A DNA stretch of 64,000 nucleotides from JBOGCH01 sp051656645 (GTDB lineage Bacteria > Bacteroidota > Bacteroidia > Bacteroidales > Marinifilaceae): assembly GCA_051656645.1 (NCBI GenBank), contig JBOGCH010000029.1, positions 110,494-174,493 on the forward strand, read 5' to 3'. Each line of letters begins with the position of its first letter. The first letter of the stretch is position 1. Both the position numbers and the translations under genes were made by a program. Of the stretch, positions 36,666-45,281 are shown piece after piece. The notes under the pieces are model-generated. The model did no database searches, had not been told where the DNA came from, and was given only the letters and a program-made list of their open reading frames with translations.

Positions 36666-37145
36666 ATGAAAATAAAAAGCGGAATAGGTTATGATGTTCA
36701 CCGTCTTGCTCAAGGAGAGGAGCTATGGCTGGGGGGTATTCGCATAGATCACTGTAAAGGTTGTGTGGCCCACTCTGATGGTGACGTGCTTATACATGCA
36801 ATTTGCGACGCACTACTTGGAGCAGCAGGCTTACGCGATATTGGATATCATTTTCCCGATAATGATAATACTTATAAAAAAATAGACAGCAAGATTTTAC
36901 TACGTCGCTGTGTTGAGCTTATACGCAAGGAAGGATATGAAATTAGTAATATCGACTCCATAATAGCTATGCAACAGCCTAAATTAAAACCCCATATCGA
37001 AGCCATGCGTACAATCCTGGCCGACACAATGGGCATACCAACGGAGGACGTATCTGTCAAAGCCACTACTACTGAGAAGTTAGGATTTGAGGGACGTGAA
37101 GAAGGTGTTTCGGCCTATGCAACAACAATCTTGATTAAACAATAA
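36666..37145 (+). CDS. ispF: 2-C-methyl-D-erythritol 2,4-cyclodiphosphate synthase
   Basis: 159 residues from the ATG at 36666 (MKIKSGIGYDVHRL); an ATG at 36645 would add seven residues not found in the family. Motifs: GYDVHRL with the metal-binding Asp and His, AHSDGDVLIHAICDALLGAAGL, and IGYHFPDND. IspF closes the cyclodiphosphate ring in the non-mevalonate isoprenoid pathway. It lies 5 bp before the permease gene at 37151, so the two, and the following TonB-like gene, may form an operon. Confidence 0.95.
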   Translation: MKIKSGIGYDVHRLAQGEELWLGGIRIDHCKGCVAHSDGDVLIHAICDALLGAAGLRDIGYHFPDNDNTYKKIDSKILLRRCVELIRKEGYEISNIDSIIAMQQPKLKPHIEAMRTILADTMGIPTEDVSVKATTTEKLGFEGREEGVSAYATTILIKQ

Positions 37146-37150
37146 ACTTT

Positions 37151-38386
37151 GTGAATACCGAACTTTTTATAGCGCGGAGATTACTACGCGAACAAACAGG
37201 CAAAAGTGTTTCATTACGCATTATGAATATTGCACTTATTGGCATTATTCTTGGCGTTGCCGTAATGTTACTTTCCATATTTATTACCATTGGATTTAAA
37301 AAGGAGATAATTTCTAAACTTTCGGGTTTTGTTGCCGATATTGAAATCACTGCCTACTATCCCGACAATACGGCATTCCAAGGCGTAGTAGAGCTATCGG
37401 ATACTTTAATCAAGCGCATTGAAACAACTCCGGGTGTTACACACTATTACCCGTTCGTTACCAAACCTGCTATTTTGAAAAGCAAGGACGAGATTCAAGG
37501 CATTGTTATGCGGGGTGTAGATAATCGTTATGATAGCGACTTCTTTGCTGCACATTTAGTTGATGGCGAGCTTCCCGATTTTTCATCGGCGGAGCGCTCT
37601 GACGACATTCTAATCTCCAACGAAATGGCATCGGTGCTAAAACTGAGCACTGGGGATAAGGTACAAGCACACTTTGTACAGGAACCCCCTCGAGTACGTC
37701 AACTAAATGTTAAAGGCATATACAACACCGGGTTTAAAGAGTACGACGACGTTATGGTGATGGTAGACATGCGCCATTTGCAACGTCTAAATTCCTGGTC
37801 GCCTAATATGGTTAGCGGTGTGGCCGTAAATATTGCCGATAAAGACAAGATGCTAGAAACTGCTGAAATTCTTGCAGAATCACTTCCATATGATAGGAAC
37901 AATAATTACTATCGCGTTACGCCGCTGCAAATGCAGGCACCACAAATATATGATTGGCTTGCTATGCTAAATACAAACATTTGGATTATTCTTATCCTAT
38001 TGGCTGTCGTAGCAGGATTTAATATGGTATCAGGTCTTTTGGTACTTATTATTGACCGTAGTACAATGATTGGCGTTTTAAAAACTCTAGGTATGAAGGA
38101 TAAAGCATTAGCACGCCTATTCCTATACATATCTGTAGGGCTAATAGTACGTGGTGTACTTATTGGGACAGCAATAGCAGTAGCGCTGGGGTGGGCACAA
38201 CAGCATTTCCAGTTTATAAAACTGGATCCAACATCGTACTATATGGACACTGTCCCTATATATATTGATTGGTTACAAGTTGCGTTGTTGGATATAGGTG
38301 TTATCTTTGTATCCACATTGATGTTATTGGTGCCCACATTATTGGTGGCACGTGTAAACCCAATTGAAGTTATTAAGTTCGAATAA
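37151..38386 (+). CDS. LolC/LolE-like ABC transporter permease
   Basis: 411 residues, GTG start (MNTELFIARRLL). One N-terminal membrane helix (IMNIALIGIILGVAVMLLSIFITIG) is followed by a MacB-like periplasmic domain and three C-terminal helices of the FtsX fold. This matches the permease that extracts lipoproteins from the inner membrane for transfer to the outer membrane (Lol system). Bacteroidota often have one such subunit acting as a dimer. The ATPase (LolD) is not in the window. It lies between ispF and the TonB-like gene. Confidence 0.85.
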   Translation: MNTELFIARRLLREQTGKSVSLRIMNIALIGIILGVAVMLLSIFITIGFKKEIISKLSGFVADIEITAYYPDNTAFQGVVELSDTLIKRIETTPGVTHYYPFVTKPAILKSKDEIQGIVMRGVDNRYDSDFFAAHLVDGELPDFSSAERSDDILISNEMASVLKLSTGDKVQAHFVQEPPRVRQLNVKGIYNTGFKEYDDVMVMVDMRHLQRLNSWSPNMVSGVAVNIADKDKMLETAEILAESLPYDRNNNYYRVTPLQMQAPQIYDWLAMLNTNIWIILILLAVVAGFNMVSGLLVLIIDRSTMIGVLKTLGMKDKALARLFLYISVGLIVRGVLIGTAIAVALGWAQQHFQFIKLDPTSYYMDTVPIYIDWLQVALLDIGVIFVSTLMLLVPTLLVARVNPIEVIKFE

Positions 38387-38396
38387 TAGGTACGGT

Positions 38397-39149
38397 GTGA
38401 ATAATTTGTTTAACAATTTTCTCAAATGGTTGTATCCGCGTCGTCGTGGCGTAATGGGTACTGTTATCATTCATCTATTAGCTGCCATTACTTTGCTAAG
38501 CATGGAGCTCTCAAAAGGGGAGCAACACATGGAAGCCATGGTAGTGGTAGAAGCTCCTGCGCCTAAAAAAATAGAAGAGAAGAAACAGGAGGAAAAGAAA
38601 CGCGAAGAGGTGAAACAAAAAACTTCCAACGAAGAGGTTGAAAAACTTCTCAAATCCCTTGCCATGAACGAAAATGCGCCAAAGGAAAAACGCTCCGATG
38701 CCAACCGGGTGCAAGAGTACATTGATGAAATGGAAAAGGACATTGACCGTCGTGGATACGGAAATAAATATAAGAAGGACGATAATAAGAACTACAAGAA
38801 AGATAGCCTTCAAAACAAGCAGGATCAGCAACAAGCGCAATTGGACTCTCTAAAATCCACATTCTACGCCGGCAAAAGTAGCGTTAGTTACAATTTAAAG
38901 GACAGGTTTGCGCGCAACATGCCCATACCTGTATTTAAATGTGAATTTGGTGGGACTGTCGTAGTAACAATAGAGGTTGATCAACGCGGCGTAGTTCAAC
39001 GTGCACAAGTACAGGAAAGCGCCTCTGCCAAGGACGATTGCCTGCTTGAAGTTGCTACAGATGCCGCACTCCGTTCGCGGTTCAATGCTAAAGCCGATGC
39101 TCCACAACGCCAGCTAGGCACTATAACTTATCGTTTTGTTAAACAATAA
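38397..39149 (+). CDS. TonB-like energy-transducer protein
   Basis: About 250 residues from a GTG at 38397, 11 bp after the permease stop; an upstream ATG at 38364 would overlap that gene by 23 bp. One N-terminal membrane helix (VMGTVIIHLLAAITLLSMEL) is followed by a highly charged Lys/Glu region (KKIEEKKQEEKKREEVKQK) that should span the periplasm. The C-terminal domain is TonB-like (GTVVVTIEVDQRGVVQRAQVQESA). The layout is that of TonB, but the sequence is not a close match to the classical TonB C terminus, so the partner receptor is unknown. A strong hairpin follows. Confidence 0.7.
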   Translation: MNNLFNNFLKWLYPRRRGVMGTVIIHLLAAITLLSMELSKGEQHMEAMVVVEAPAPKKIEEKKQEEKKREEVKQKTSNEEVEKLLKSLAMNENAPKEKRSDANRVQEYIDEMEKDIDRRGYGNKYKKDDNKNYKKDSLQNKQDQQQAQLDSLKSTFYAGKSSVSYNLKDRFARNMPIPVFKCEFGGTVVVTIEVDQRGVVQRAQVQESASAKDDCLLEVATDAALRSRFNAKADAPQRQLGTITYRFVKQ

Positions 39150-39185
39150 ATATTCAACAATAGTTGTTATACAGATATAAGAAAA

Positions 39186-39216
39186 ACGTCCCGATAACAT
39201 TACGTTATCGGGACGT
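39186..39216. terminator. Bidirectional terminator after the TonB-like gene
   Basis: A perfect 13-bp stem (ACGTCCCGATAAC / GTTATCGGGACGT) with a 5-nt loop. The T-run is best on the minus strand, serving the converging glycosidase gene. Confidence 0.85.
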
Positions 39217-39244
39217 TCGTTATACTATTCAATATTTTTCATTT

Positions 39245-40732
39245 CTAATTGCGTGGGCGCTTAAGTATAGTCTCACCTTTCCGTATTGCATATTTCTTAC
39301 CGTTTATATACAATTTATATGGAGCGTTCGTCACAACCTTTATCTCATCGTCATTAGCAATCACATCCGTCTTAATATCTCCAAAACGTAGCCTTTTTAT
39401 CCCCACAAGGTTATCCGATGGCATATTCCAATACAACTCTCTTTTAACTCCATCAGCTTTATAAAAGCCCAATACATTCTCTATAAATAGGGAAATAGGA
39501 CCTAATGCACTCCAGCCACAAAAATCCTCTCGCACGCGCTCTCCATGGTTTATACTTGGCTCTGGTGTATTGGGGCGATAGCACTCCCAAATAGTAGAAG
39601 GTTCATATTGCTTAAACGTATGGAACTGATGCTCTAACACCTGTTTCGCTGTAGTGTTAGCCTCTTCAAAAAGACCATACTTCTCAAGTGCCTTTACACC
39701 CATATAGGCTGTAGGTAGCCACATGCCCCCACGCCAATAATCGCCGTGCTCAGCATTAAAATCGGCATCATCGCGAGCAACCGTAACCCACGGTACAATA
39801 CCGCCCAATTTTGAATCCTGTAATGCAAACTCAGCCATTCGCTGAGCCTGTTTTTTTGTTGGAACCTCAGCCAACATTGCCCAAAATGAAGCCGGAGTCA
39901 CCACCTTTACAAACGAGGTGTCGCGCTCACGTAGATCATAGTAAAAACCATCCTCTTTATCCCAATAATATTTATTGATTAATTTCTTTAGCTCAGTATA
40001 GCGTTTAGCAAAAAGCTTAGCATCCTTCTTCTCTCCAAATTCATTACACATTCTTGAAATGTAAAGCGCCGATAGTGCTTGCTGTGAAATTGCGTCAATC
40101 CATAATAAATTATCATATTCCCCACGTCCCCTTGGAGTATTATCCATACCACTCATTACACCACGCCAATAATAGCCCAGTGGTCTGCGTTGCATGGCAA
40201 TATAAGTATGATCAAAATGGAGCTTCTTTCCCGGCGTTAATGCCTCAAACCAATCATAGTAACGTTGCAAAAACCGTTTCTTGCTAAGCAGGTTACTCAT
40301 ATGCTCTTGGTCGGCAGTAAAAGCGTAATACTCATTTTCTACCCATGCATAAAACGGTGGATTATCCGGATGTTGAATACGCAAAGAGGAAGTGCCTTGC
40401 TCCAAGGTTGTATAATAAAAATTATCCAAGGTCTCTATACCCGGAAACATATCTGGCGCATATTTGCAGTATAACACCATAAACTCCGAATCCCAAATCC
40501 AGATGGTATCATCCCAAAGCCCCTCATCCATATAACGAGGTTGTACTAGTCCGGGTTGAATCTTTACATGATCCCATGCCTGTTGCCATGCAGTCCAATA
40601 CAAATCTAAATAACCAGGTTCTGTTCCATACACCGGCTCGGGAAGCCGCTCTCTATCAAATACCACTTGCTGCGCAGTAGCTACCGCCGCGCTTCCCCAA
40701 ATAACCAGCGCGGTAATAAAAATTTTAAGCAT
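39245..40732 (-). CDS. Secreted GH63/GH37-like (MGH1-like) alpha/alpha-barrel glycosidase
   Basis: 495 residues with a signal peptide (ALVIWGSAAVATAQ). The alpha/alpha six-hairpin barrel of clan GH-G is suggested by DDTIWIWDSEFMVLYCKYAPDMFPGIETLDNFYY, NLLWIDAISQQALSALYISRM, GDYWRGGMWLPTAYMGVKAL and EDFCGWSALGPISLFIENVLGF. Members include trehalases, mannosylglycerate hydrolases and processing alpha-glucosidases. The Asp in WDSEF and an acidic residue in the C-terminal helices are candidate catalytic residues, but I cannot fix the substrate. It lies alone, with a terminator downstream and a 620-bp gap upstream. Confidence 0.78.
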   Translation of the reverse strand: MLKIFITALVIWGSAAVATAQQVVFDRERLPEPVYGTEPGYLDLYWTAWQQAWDHVKIQPGLVQPRYMDEGLWDDTIWIWDSEFMVLYCKYAPDMFPGIETLDNFYYTTLEQGTSSLRIQHPDNPPFYAWVENEYYAFTADQEHMSNLLSKKRFLQRYYDWFEALTPGKKLHFDHTYIAMQRRPLGYYWRGVMSGMDNTPRGRGEYDNLLWIDAISQQALSALYISRMCNEFGEKKDAKLFAKRYTELKKLINKYYWDKEDGFYYDLRERDTSFVKVVTPASFWAMLAEVPTKKQAQRMAEFALQDSKLGGIVPWVTVARDDADFNAEHGDYWRGGMWLPTAYMGVKALEKYGLFEEANTTAKQVLEHQFHTFKQYEPSTIWECYRPNTPEPSINHGERVREDFCGWSALGPISLFIENVLGFYKADGVKRELYWNMPSDNLVGIKRLRFGDIKTDVIANDDEIKVVTNAPYKLYINGKKYAIRKGETILKRPRN

Positions 40733-41097
40733 AATGTTTATTCTGAAATTAGTGATTTCGCAAGATAACGATAATTTCAGTTATTTGCACAAAATAAAAA
40801 CATCATTACATTAGTAATTCTTATTTACACTATACTCTATGTCCTAATGTTCCGAGATTACAACACCTAAAGTAGAGGCTATACTCTATACATCACGTAC
40901 AATTTTCTCAACAGTTGGCATTACTCTCATCAAGGGTATGATAGTTCTTCTTTCGTAATTGAACTGGATTCTTCCGTTGTATTTGAATTCACTAGCACTT
41001 ATCAAGTCACACAATGTGAATAAAGGAATTATATAACCATCGATCCAGCGATTTATTGTATTCTAAAATCGGTCCAAAAAACATATATCCCTCTTAA

Positions 41098-41204
41098 GGG
41101 TATCGACTAGGTTACGGCAAGGTATCGACTAGGTTTCGACTACTATTGAGATGTCATAGTAGTCGAAACCTTGCCGTAACCTAGTCGAAACCTAGTAGAA
41201 ACCC
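41098..41204. repeat. 11-bp repeat hairpin array, locus B
   Basis: Arms of 47 nt (41098-41144 and 41158-41204) with a 13-nt loop. Left arm units, outer to inner: GGGTATCGACT, AGGTTACGGCA, AGGTATCGACT, AGGTTTCGACT. Right arm units: AGTCGAAACCT, TGCCGTAACCT, AGTCGAAACCT, AGTAGAAACCC. The odd unit AGGTTACGGCA is third from the loop on the left; its exact complement TGCCGTAACCT is second on the right. The right flank is ACACGAGGAGTAAGG. The 620-bp gap lies between two minus-strand genes, and I see nothing else convincing in it. Confidence 0.92.
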
Positions 41205-41352
41205 ACACGAGGAGTAAGGCAGATTGCTAACAATTTTTAAACATACAATTGCTTAAATGTAACTAACACAATGCCCTGCTCATTAAAAGCATGAATCCAT
41301 AAAAGAAAAGACAATAACCCGATTATAGTACACGTTGTGGGCAAGAACTTGC

Positions 41353-42849
41353 TTACTGATATAATCCAGTATCGCCTGCTTCGAGTAATGGGAGTAGGCG
41401 ATTAACCACATTGGTTTTGAATGGGGCAATGTTGGTGCGCTCATACCTGTCTTTTTTATAATCATATAATTCCAACACAGGCTGCGCATTGCGGTAATAT
41501 TTGGTGAGACGATAGCGTTTACTACGCACACTTATCCCTTGATTAAAGTAACTATAAGCTCCGCTGCGAGGCGTGTATTTCTCACCGCGGGTAAGTAACG
41601 GCAAGAGCGACCTACCATTGATATGTTCCGGAGCATTTATTCCGCACCACTGTGCGAATGTGGGATACAGATCGACAGTTTCAACCAATTCCTTGCATTT
41701 TCCCGTCCTACCGTTGGGCGCAGCCATTATTAATGTACTGTTTAGGGCAACTTCCATGAGTGTATGTTTGCCCCATGAGGAGTGTTCGCCCAGATGCCAA
41801 CCGTGATCTCCCCACACTACAACAAGCGTATTATCTGCCTGTCCCGTTTGCTCCAGCGCATCCAAAACTTTACCTATTTGCGCATCAACGTAACTTACGC
41901 AGGCTAAATATGCATGAACTAATTTACGTGCGTAGGCTTCGGAATAGGGGGTGTTTAAAGAAGCCTCTTCATCGCCTAGGATATACTGCTTAATTTCGTG
42001 GCTATTGTGCAAGGATGCGCGGTGTATTCCCTCCGGAATAGCGCTATAGTCCGTTAACTCAATAGCGTCTCTATTGTATAAATCCCAATATCGTTTGGGA
42101 GCATTGAAAGGTAGGTGCGGTTTGTAGAAACCTACACACAAAAAGGTTGGCGTGTTACTATTACTCATGGCTTGAATGCGTTCTACGGCAAGGGTAGCAA
42201 TGTTACCATCGGCATAAGCACTGTCGGCCACGTCAGCACACTCATAAGGAGCTACGCGTTTACCAAGCGCATTACGATCCGTACCATCGGCATAGCCGAA
42301 AAATGCCGCTTCGCCATGTCTGAAATTAGCGTCGTTGTAGTACAAACTATCCCATGAGTTGGGAAGCTCGTGCTTATTAACCATTCGCTTATCGTTAGCA
42401 TAGCAATAACCATCGGGCGAGTGACCTATTTTACCAATGCCCTCCGTACGATATCCGTTTACACGTGCCAATTGTATAAAGCTTTCCACATGGGAGGTAT
42501 CTCTACGCCGAGTAATGGCATGCGTTACACCGTCGTTACTTGCAAGTACCCGTCTGTCCGGATACTTACCCGTTAACAAAGCTGCTCGCGAAGCCCCACT
42601 GGTTGGTACTTGTACATAATGATTAGTAAAAATACGTCCTCTTTGCGCCAATCTGTCTAAATTGGGCGTTAAGGCACGCGCTCCTTTATATCCCTGCACC
42701 TCAGTACGCAAATCGTCCACACAAATGAAAAGAACATTGCGTTTATTAGAGTGCTGCGTCTGCGCGGAGAGTGGTAACAGGAGAGCTGAAAGAAAAGTGA
42801 TTTTTCCGTAAGCCTTGTGCCAAGTCCATATAGTTTGTTTCATCGTCAT
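41353..42849 (-). CDS. S1-family sulfatase, iduronate-2-sulfatase-like
   Basis: About 498 residues from the Met at 42849, which precedes a signal peptide (ITFLSALLLPLSAQ); an upstream ATG at 42891 adds 14 residues. The metal-binding start NVLFICVDDLR and the maturation motif SGASR are clear. The Ser there (residue 98 from the upstream start) replaces the more common Cys, so a radical SAM maturase (anSME) would be needed to make formylglycine, as usual in anaerobic Bacteroidota. The sequence around LTPNLDRLAQRGRIFTNHYVQVPTSG and VWGDHGWHLGEHSSWGKHT resembles iduronate-2-sulfatases. Substrate specificity is inferred only. Confidence 0.88.
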   Translation of the reverse strand: MTMKQTIWTWHKAYGKITFLSALLLPLSAQTQHSNKRNVLFICVDDLRTEVQGYKGARALTPNLDRLAQRGRIFTNHYVQVPTSGASRAALLTGKYPDRRVLASNDGVTHAITRRRDTSHVESFIQLARVNGYRTEGIGKIGHSPDGYCYANDKRMVNKHELPNSWDSLYYNDANFRHGEAAFFGYADGTDRNALGKRVAPYECADVADSAYADGNIATLAVERIQAMSNSNTPTFLCVGFYKPHLPFNAPKRYWDLYNRDAIELTDYSAIPEGIHRASLHNSHEIKQYILGDEEASLNTPYSEAYARKLVHAYLACVSYVDAQIGKVLDALEQTGQADNTLVVVWGDHGWHLGEHSSWGKHTLMEVALNSTLIMAAPNGRTGKCKELVETVDLYPTFAQWCGINAPEHINGRSLLPLLTRGEKYTPRSGAYSYFNQGISVRSKRYRLTKYYRNAQPVLELYDYKKDRYERTNIAPFKTNVVNRLLPLLEAGDTGLYQ

Positions 42850-43094
42850 GTAAAGATTGATTGTTACTGCAGACAAAACTATCGATTGCAATTTACTTTA
42901 CAAAGCTATTTATCATGATTATTTTACATTAACCTATCTTGCAATAATCGTTGTATGTACAAATTGATATTCTATTTCATCTTTACTTTCATTCTGTTCA
43001 TGTTTTTAATTCTTGAATTTTTAGGACATTTTTATTTTCCATATTGGTTATTACATTAAAATGAGTTAAGTTTAAGGACTAAACAAATTGTGAT

Positions 43095-43928
43095 ATGCAA
43101 ATCATTGATGAGCAAAAACTAATAGATCTGGTAGAAAGCGTAGGTGCCGAGTTGCTAGAGATGTCCGCGTACGGAGTTGGAGATATACAGGTAAAGGCCG
43201 ATTTGTCGCCTATTGTCGAGGCCGATGTGATGTCCAATTCACAACTGCGATACGGCCTTATGGAACTGTATCCGGAGATTCCTATTATTAGTGAGGAGAG
43301 CGAGGTGGAGAGCTACAGGGAAAGAAGCAAATGGGAGTATTGTTGGATTCTAGATCCTCTGGACGGAACACGTGAATTTATTTTACGCAATGGTAGGTTT
43401 TGCATCAATTTAGCGCTTATCCATAAGGGGGAGTGTATCTTGGGAATGATATATAGTGTTGTGGACAAGGAGTTATTGTGGACATCGGCAGATAAGGTTG
43501 TTCATAGACGTGTAAATGGGGTAGAGATGCCATTAGCACCGGCGCAACCAAGAGAGCATATTACTGTAGCTATTAGCCGGTTTGACATGATTGAAGCCGA
43601 ATTCCAGTATATTGATTTTCTACGCGAAAATGGATTAAGTGTTGAGATGGTACCATTGGGAGCCGCCATTAAGCAACTGGATATGGCAAAGGGCGAGATT
43701 GATTTACATGTTAAGCTGGGACATACCTATGAATGGGATATTGCTGCCGGCGATTGTTTAATTAAAAACAGTGGTGGCGTTATGCGCAGCTATCCAACAA
43801 TGGAGCCATTGACCTACAACAAAAAGAGTATGGACAATCCGCCTTTAATAATGATGAGTAAACGATTGTTTGAGATGTACAACAATGGTTTATCCATATT
43901 GACCGAATTTAAATTAAAAGCAAAATAG
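43095..43928 (+). CDS. cysQ: 3'(2'),5'-bisphosphate nucleotidase CysQ-like
   Basis: 277 residues of the inositol monophosphatase superfamily. Metal-binding motifs are EESEVE, DPLDGTREFI and EWDIAAGD, spaced as in CysQ. The enzyme removes the 3' phosphate from adenosine 3',5'-bisphosphate, a by-product of sulfate assimilation and of sulfotransfer. It lies 3 bp before the M18 aminopeptidase gene. No other sulfate-assimilation genes are close, although a sulfatase gene is just upstream on the other strand. Confidence 0.88.
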   Translation: MQIIDEQKLIDLVESVGAELLEMSAYGVGDIQVKADLSPIVEADVMSNSQLRYGLMELYPEIPIISEESEVESYRERSKWEYCWILDPLDGTREFILRNGRFCINLALIHKGECILGMIYSVVDKELLWTSADKVVHRRVNGVEMPLAPAQPREHITVAISRFDMIEAEFQYIDFLRENGLSVEMVPLGAAIKQLDMAKGEIDLHVKLGHTYEWDIAAGDCLIKNSGGVMRSYPTMEPLTYNKKSMDNPPLIMMSKRLFEMYNNGLSILTEFKLKAK

Positions 43929-43931
43929 AGA

Positions 43932-45230
43932 ATGGAAAAAAAGAATGCATTAAGTTTACTTGATTTTATACAAAAAAGTCCTTCAAGTTTTCATGCCATC
44001 CTTGAAGCTAAGGAACAGTTAAACCGCAATGGGTTTACGCAGTTGTTTGCAGGCGATGAATGGAACATTGAAAAAGGAGGAAAATACTATGTAACCAAGA
44101 ATCACTCTTCGTTATTCGCATTTATCCCGGGTACCGGCGATGTTGCAGAGGAAGGGTTTAAAATGATTTGCGCACACAGTGACTCGCCAACTTTCCGCAT
44201 TAAGCCTAATGCTCCTATTGTGGTTGAGAATAAATATATTAAGCTAAATACTGAGGTATATGGTGGTCCTATCCTATATACATGGTTTGACCGTCCGCTA
44301 TCTATGGCTGGACGTGTAATGGTAAAGAGTGACGATCCGTTAAAGCCTGCAACTATGTTTGTAAACTTTAAGCGTCCTATCCTAATTATTCCACACTTGG
44401 CAATCCATTTTAACCGTGCAGTTAACGATCAGGGTAATCCATTAAGTAAGCAAAAGGATATGCTTCCGGTAATTTCAATGATCACTGAGAATTTTGAGAA
44501 GGATAACTATATTCTTCATTTGATTGCCGATGAAATGAACATCTATCCTGAGGATATATTGGATTTTGATTTGACGTTGTACGAGTTTGAAAAAGGATGT
44601 TTAGTGGGACTAAATGAGGAGTTTGTTTCAAGCGGGAAACTAGACGATCTTGCCATGGTTCACGCCGGATTAACTGCATTAATTGACTCTAAGGAGTGTA
44701 CACGTACAAAAGTTCTTGCAATCTTTGATAATGAAGAGGTGGGAAGCGGTACAAAACAAGGAGCGGCATCGCCGGTTTTACGTTCTATTCTTGAGCGCGT
44801 TGTATACGGCATGGGAGGTGGTTTCGAGGAAATTCACCGTGCGTTCCACCACTCTTTTATGATTTCTGCAGATATGGCGCACGCGCTACATCCTAACTAC
44901 ACGGAGAAACATGATCCTACAAACCATCCGTTAATGAACGGAGGTCCGGTTATAAAGATTAACGCAAACCAGAAATATGTGTCGGATGCCGACTCAATTG
45001 CCGTATTTAAAACCGTTTGTAAAATGGCTGATGTCCCTGTACAAGAGTTTGTAAACCATTCGGATATGCTTGGTGGATCAACACTTGGAAATATTCTACA
45101 AACGCAATTGGAAGTACGTGGCGTGGATATAGGTAACCCAATGTGGGGTATGCACTCTGTACGCGAAACAGGTGGCGTTGAGGACCATAATTATGTAATC
45201 AAAGCATTTACACAGTTCTACAATTTATAG
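43932..45230 (+). CDS. M18 family aminopeptidase
   Basis: 432 residues. The zinc-ligand motifs of M18 peptidases are visible: CAHSDSPTFRIKP (His, Asp), DDLAMVHAGL, FDNEEVGSGTKQGA (catalytic Glu and metal Glu) and the C-terminal HSDMLGGSTLGNI. It removes N-terminal, often acidic, residues from peptides in the cytoplasm; there is no signal peptide. It follows cysQ with a 3-bp gap and ends at a GC-rich terminator, so the two are one transcript. Length is normal. Confidence 0.93.
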   Translation: MEKKNALSLLDFIQKSPSSFHAILEAKEQLNRNGFTQLFAGDEWNIEKGGKYYVTKNHSSLFAFIPGTGDVAEEGFKMICAHSDSPTFRIKPNAPIVVENKYIKLNTEVYGGPILYTWFDRPLSMAGRVMVKSDDPLKPATMFVNFKRPILIIPHLAIHFNRAVNDQGNPLSKQKDMLPVISMITENFEKDNYILHLIADEMNIYPEDILDFDLTLYEFEKGCLVGLNEEFVSSGKLDDLAMVHAGLTALIDSKECTRTKVLAIFDNEEVGSGTKQGAASPVLRSILERVVYGMGGGFEEIHRAFHHSFMISADMAHALHPNYTEKHDPTNHPLMNGGPVIKINANQKYVSDADSIAVFKTVCKMADVPVQEFVNHSDMLGGSTLGNILQTQLEVRGVDIGNPMWGMHSVRETGGVEDHNYVIKAFTQFYNL

Positions 45231-45234
45231 AAAC

Positions 45235-45264
45235 AAAAAGCGCTCCCGAGAGGAGCGCTTTTTT
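45235..45264 (+). terminator. Terminator of cysQ-aminopeptidase
   Basis: Stem AAAAAGCGCTCC / GGAGCGCTTTTT with a 5-nt loop, 4 bp after the stop codon. A-rich and T-rich ends allow function in both directions. Confidence 0.9.
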
Positions 45265-45281
45265 ATTTGTAGAGTGGGGGA

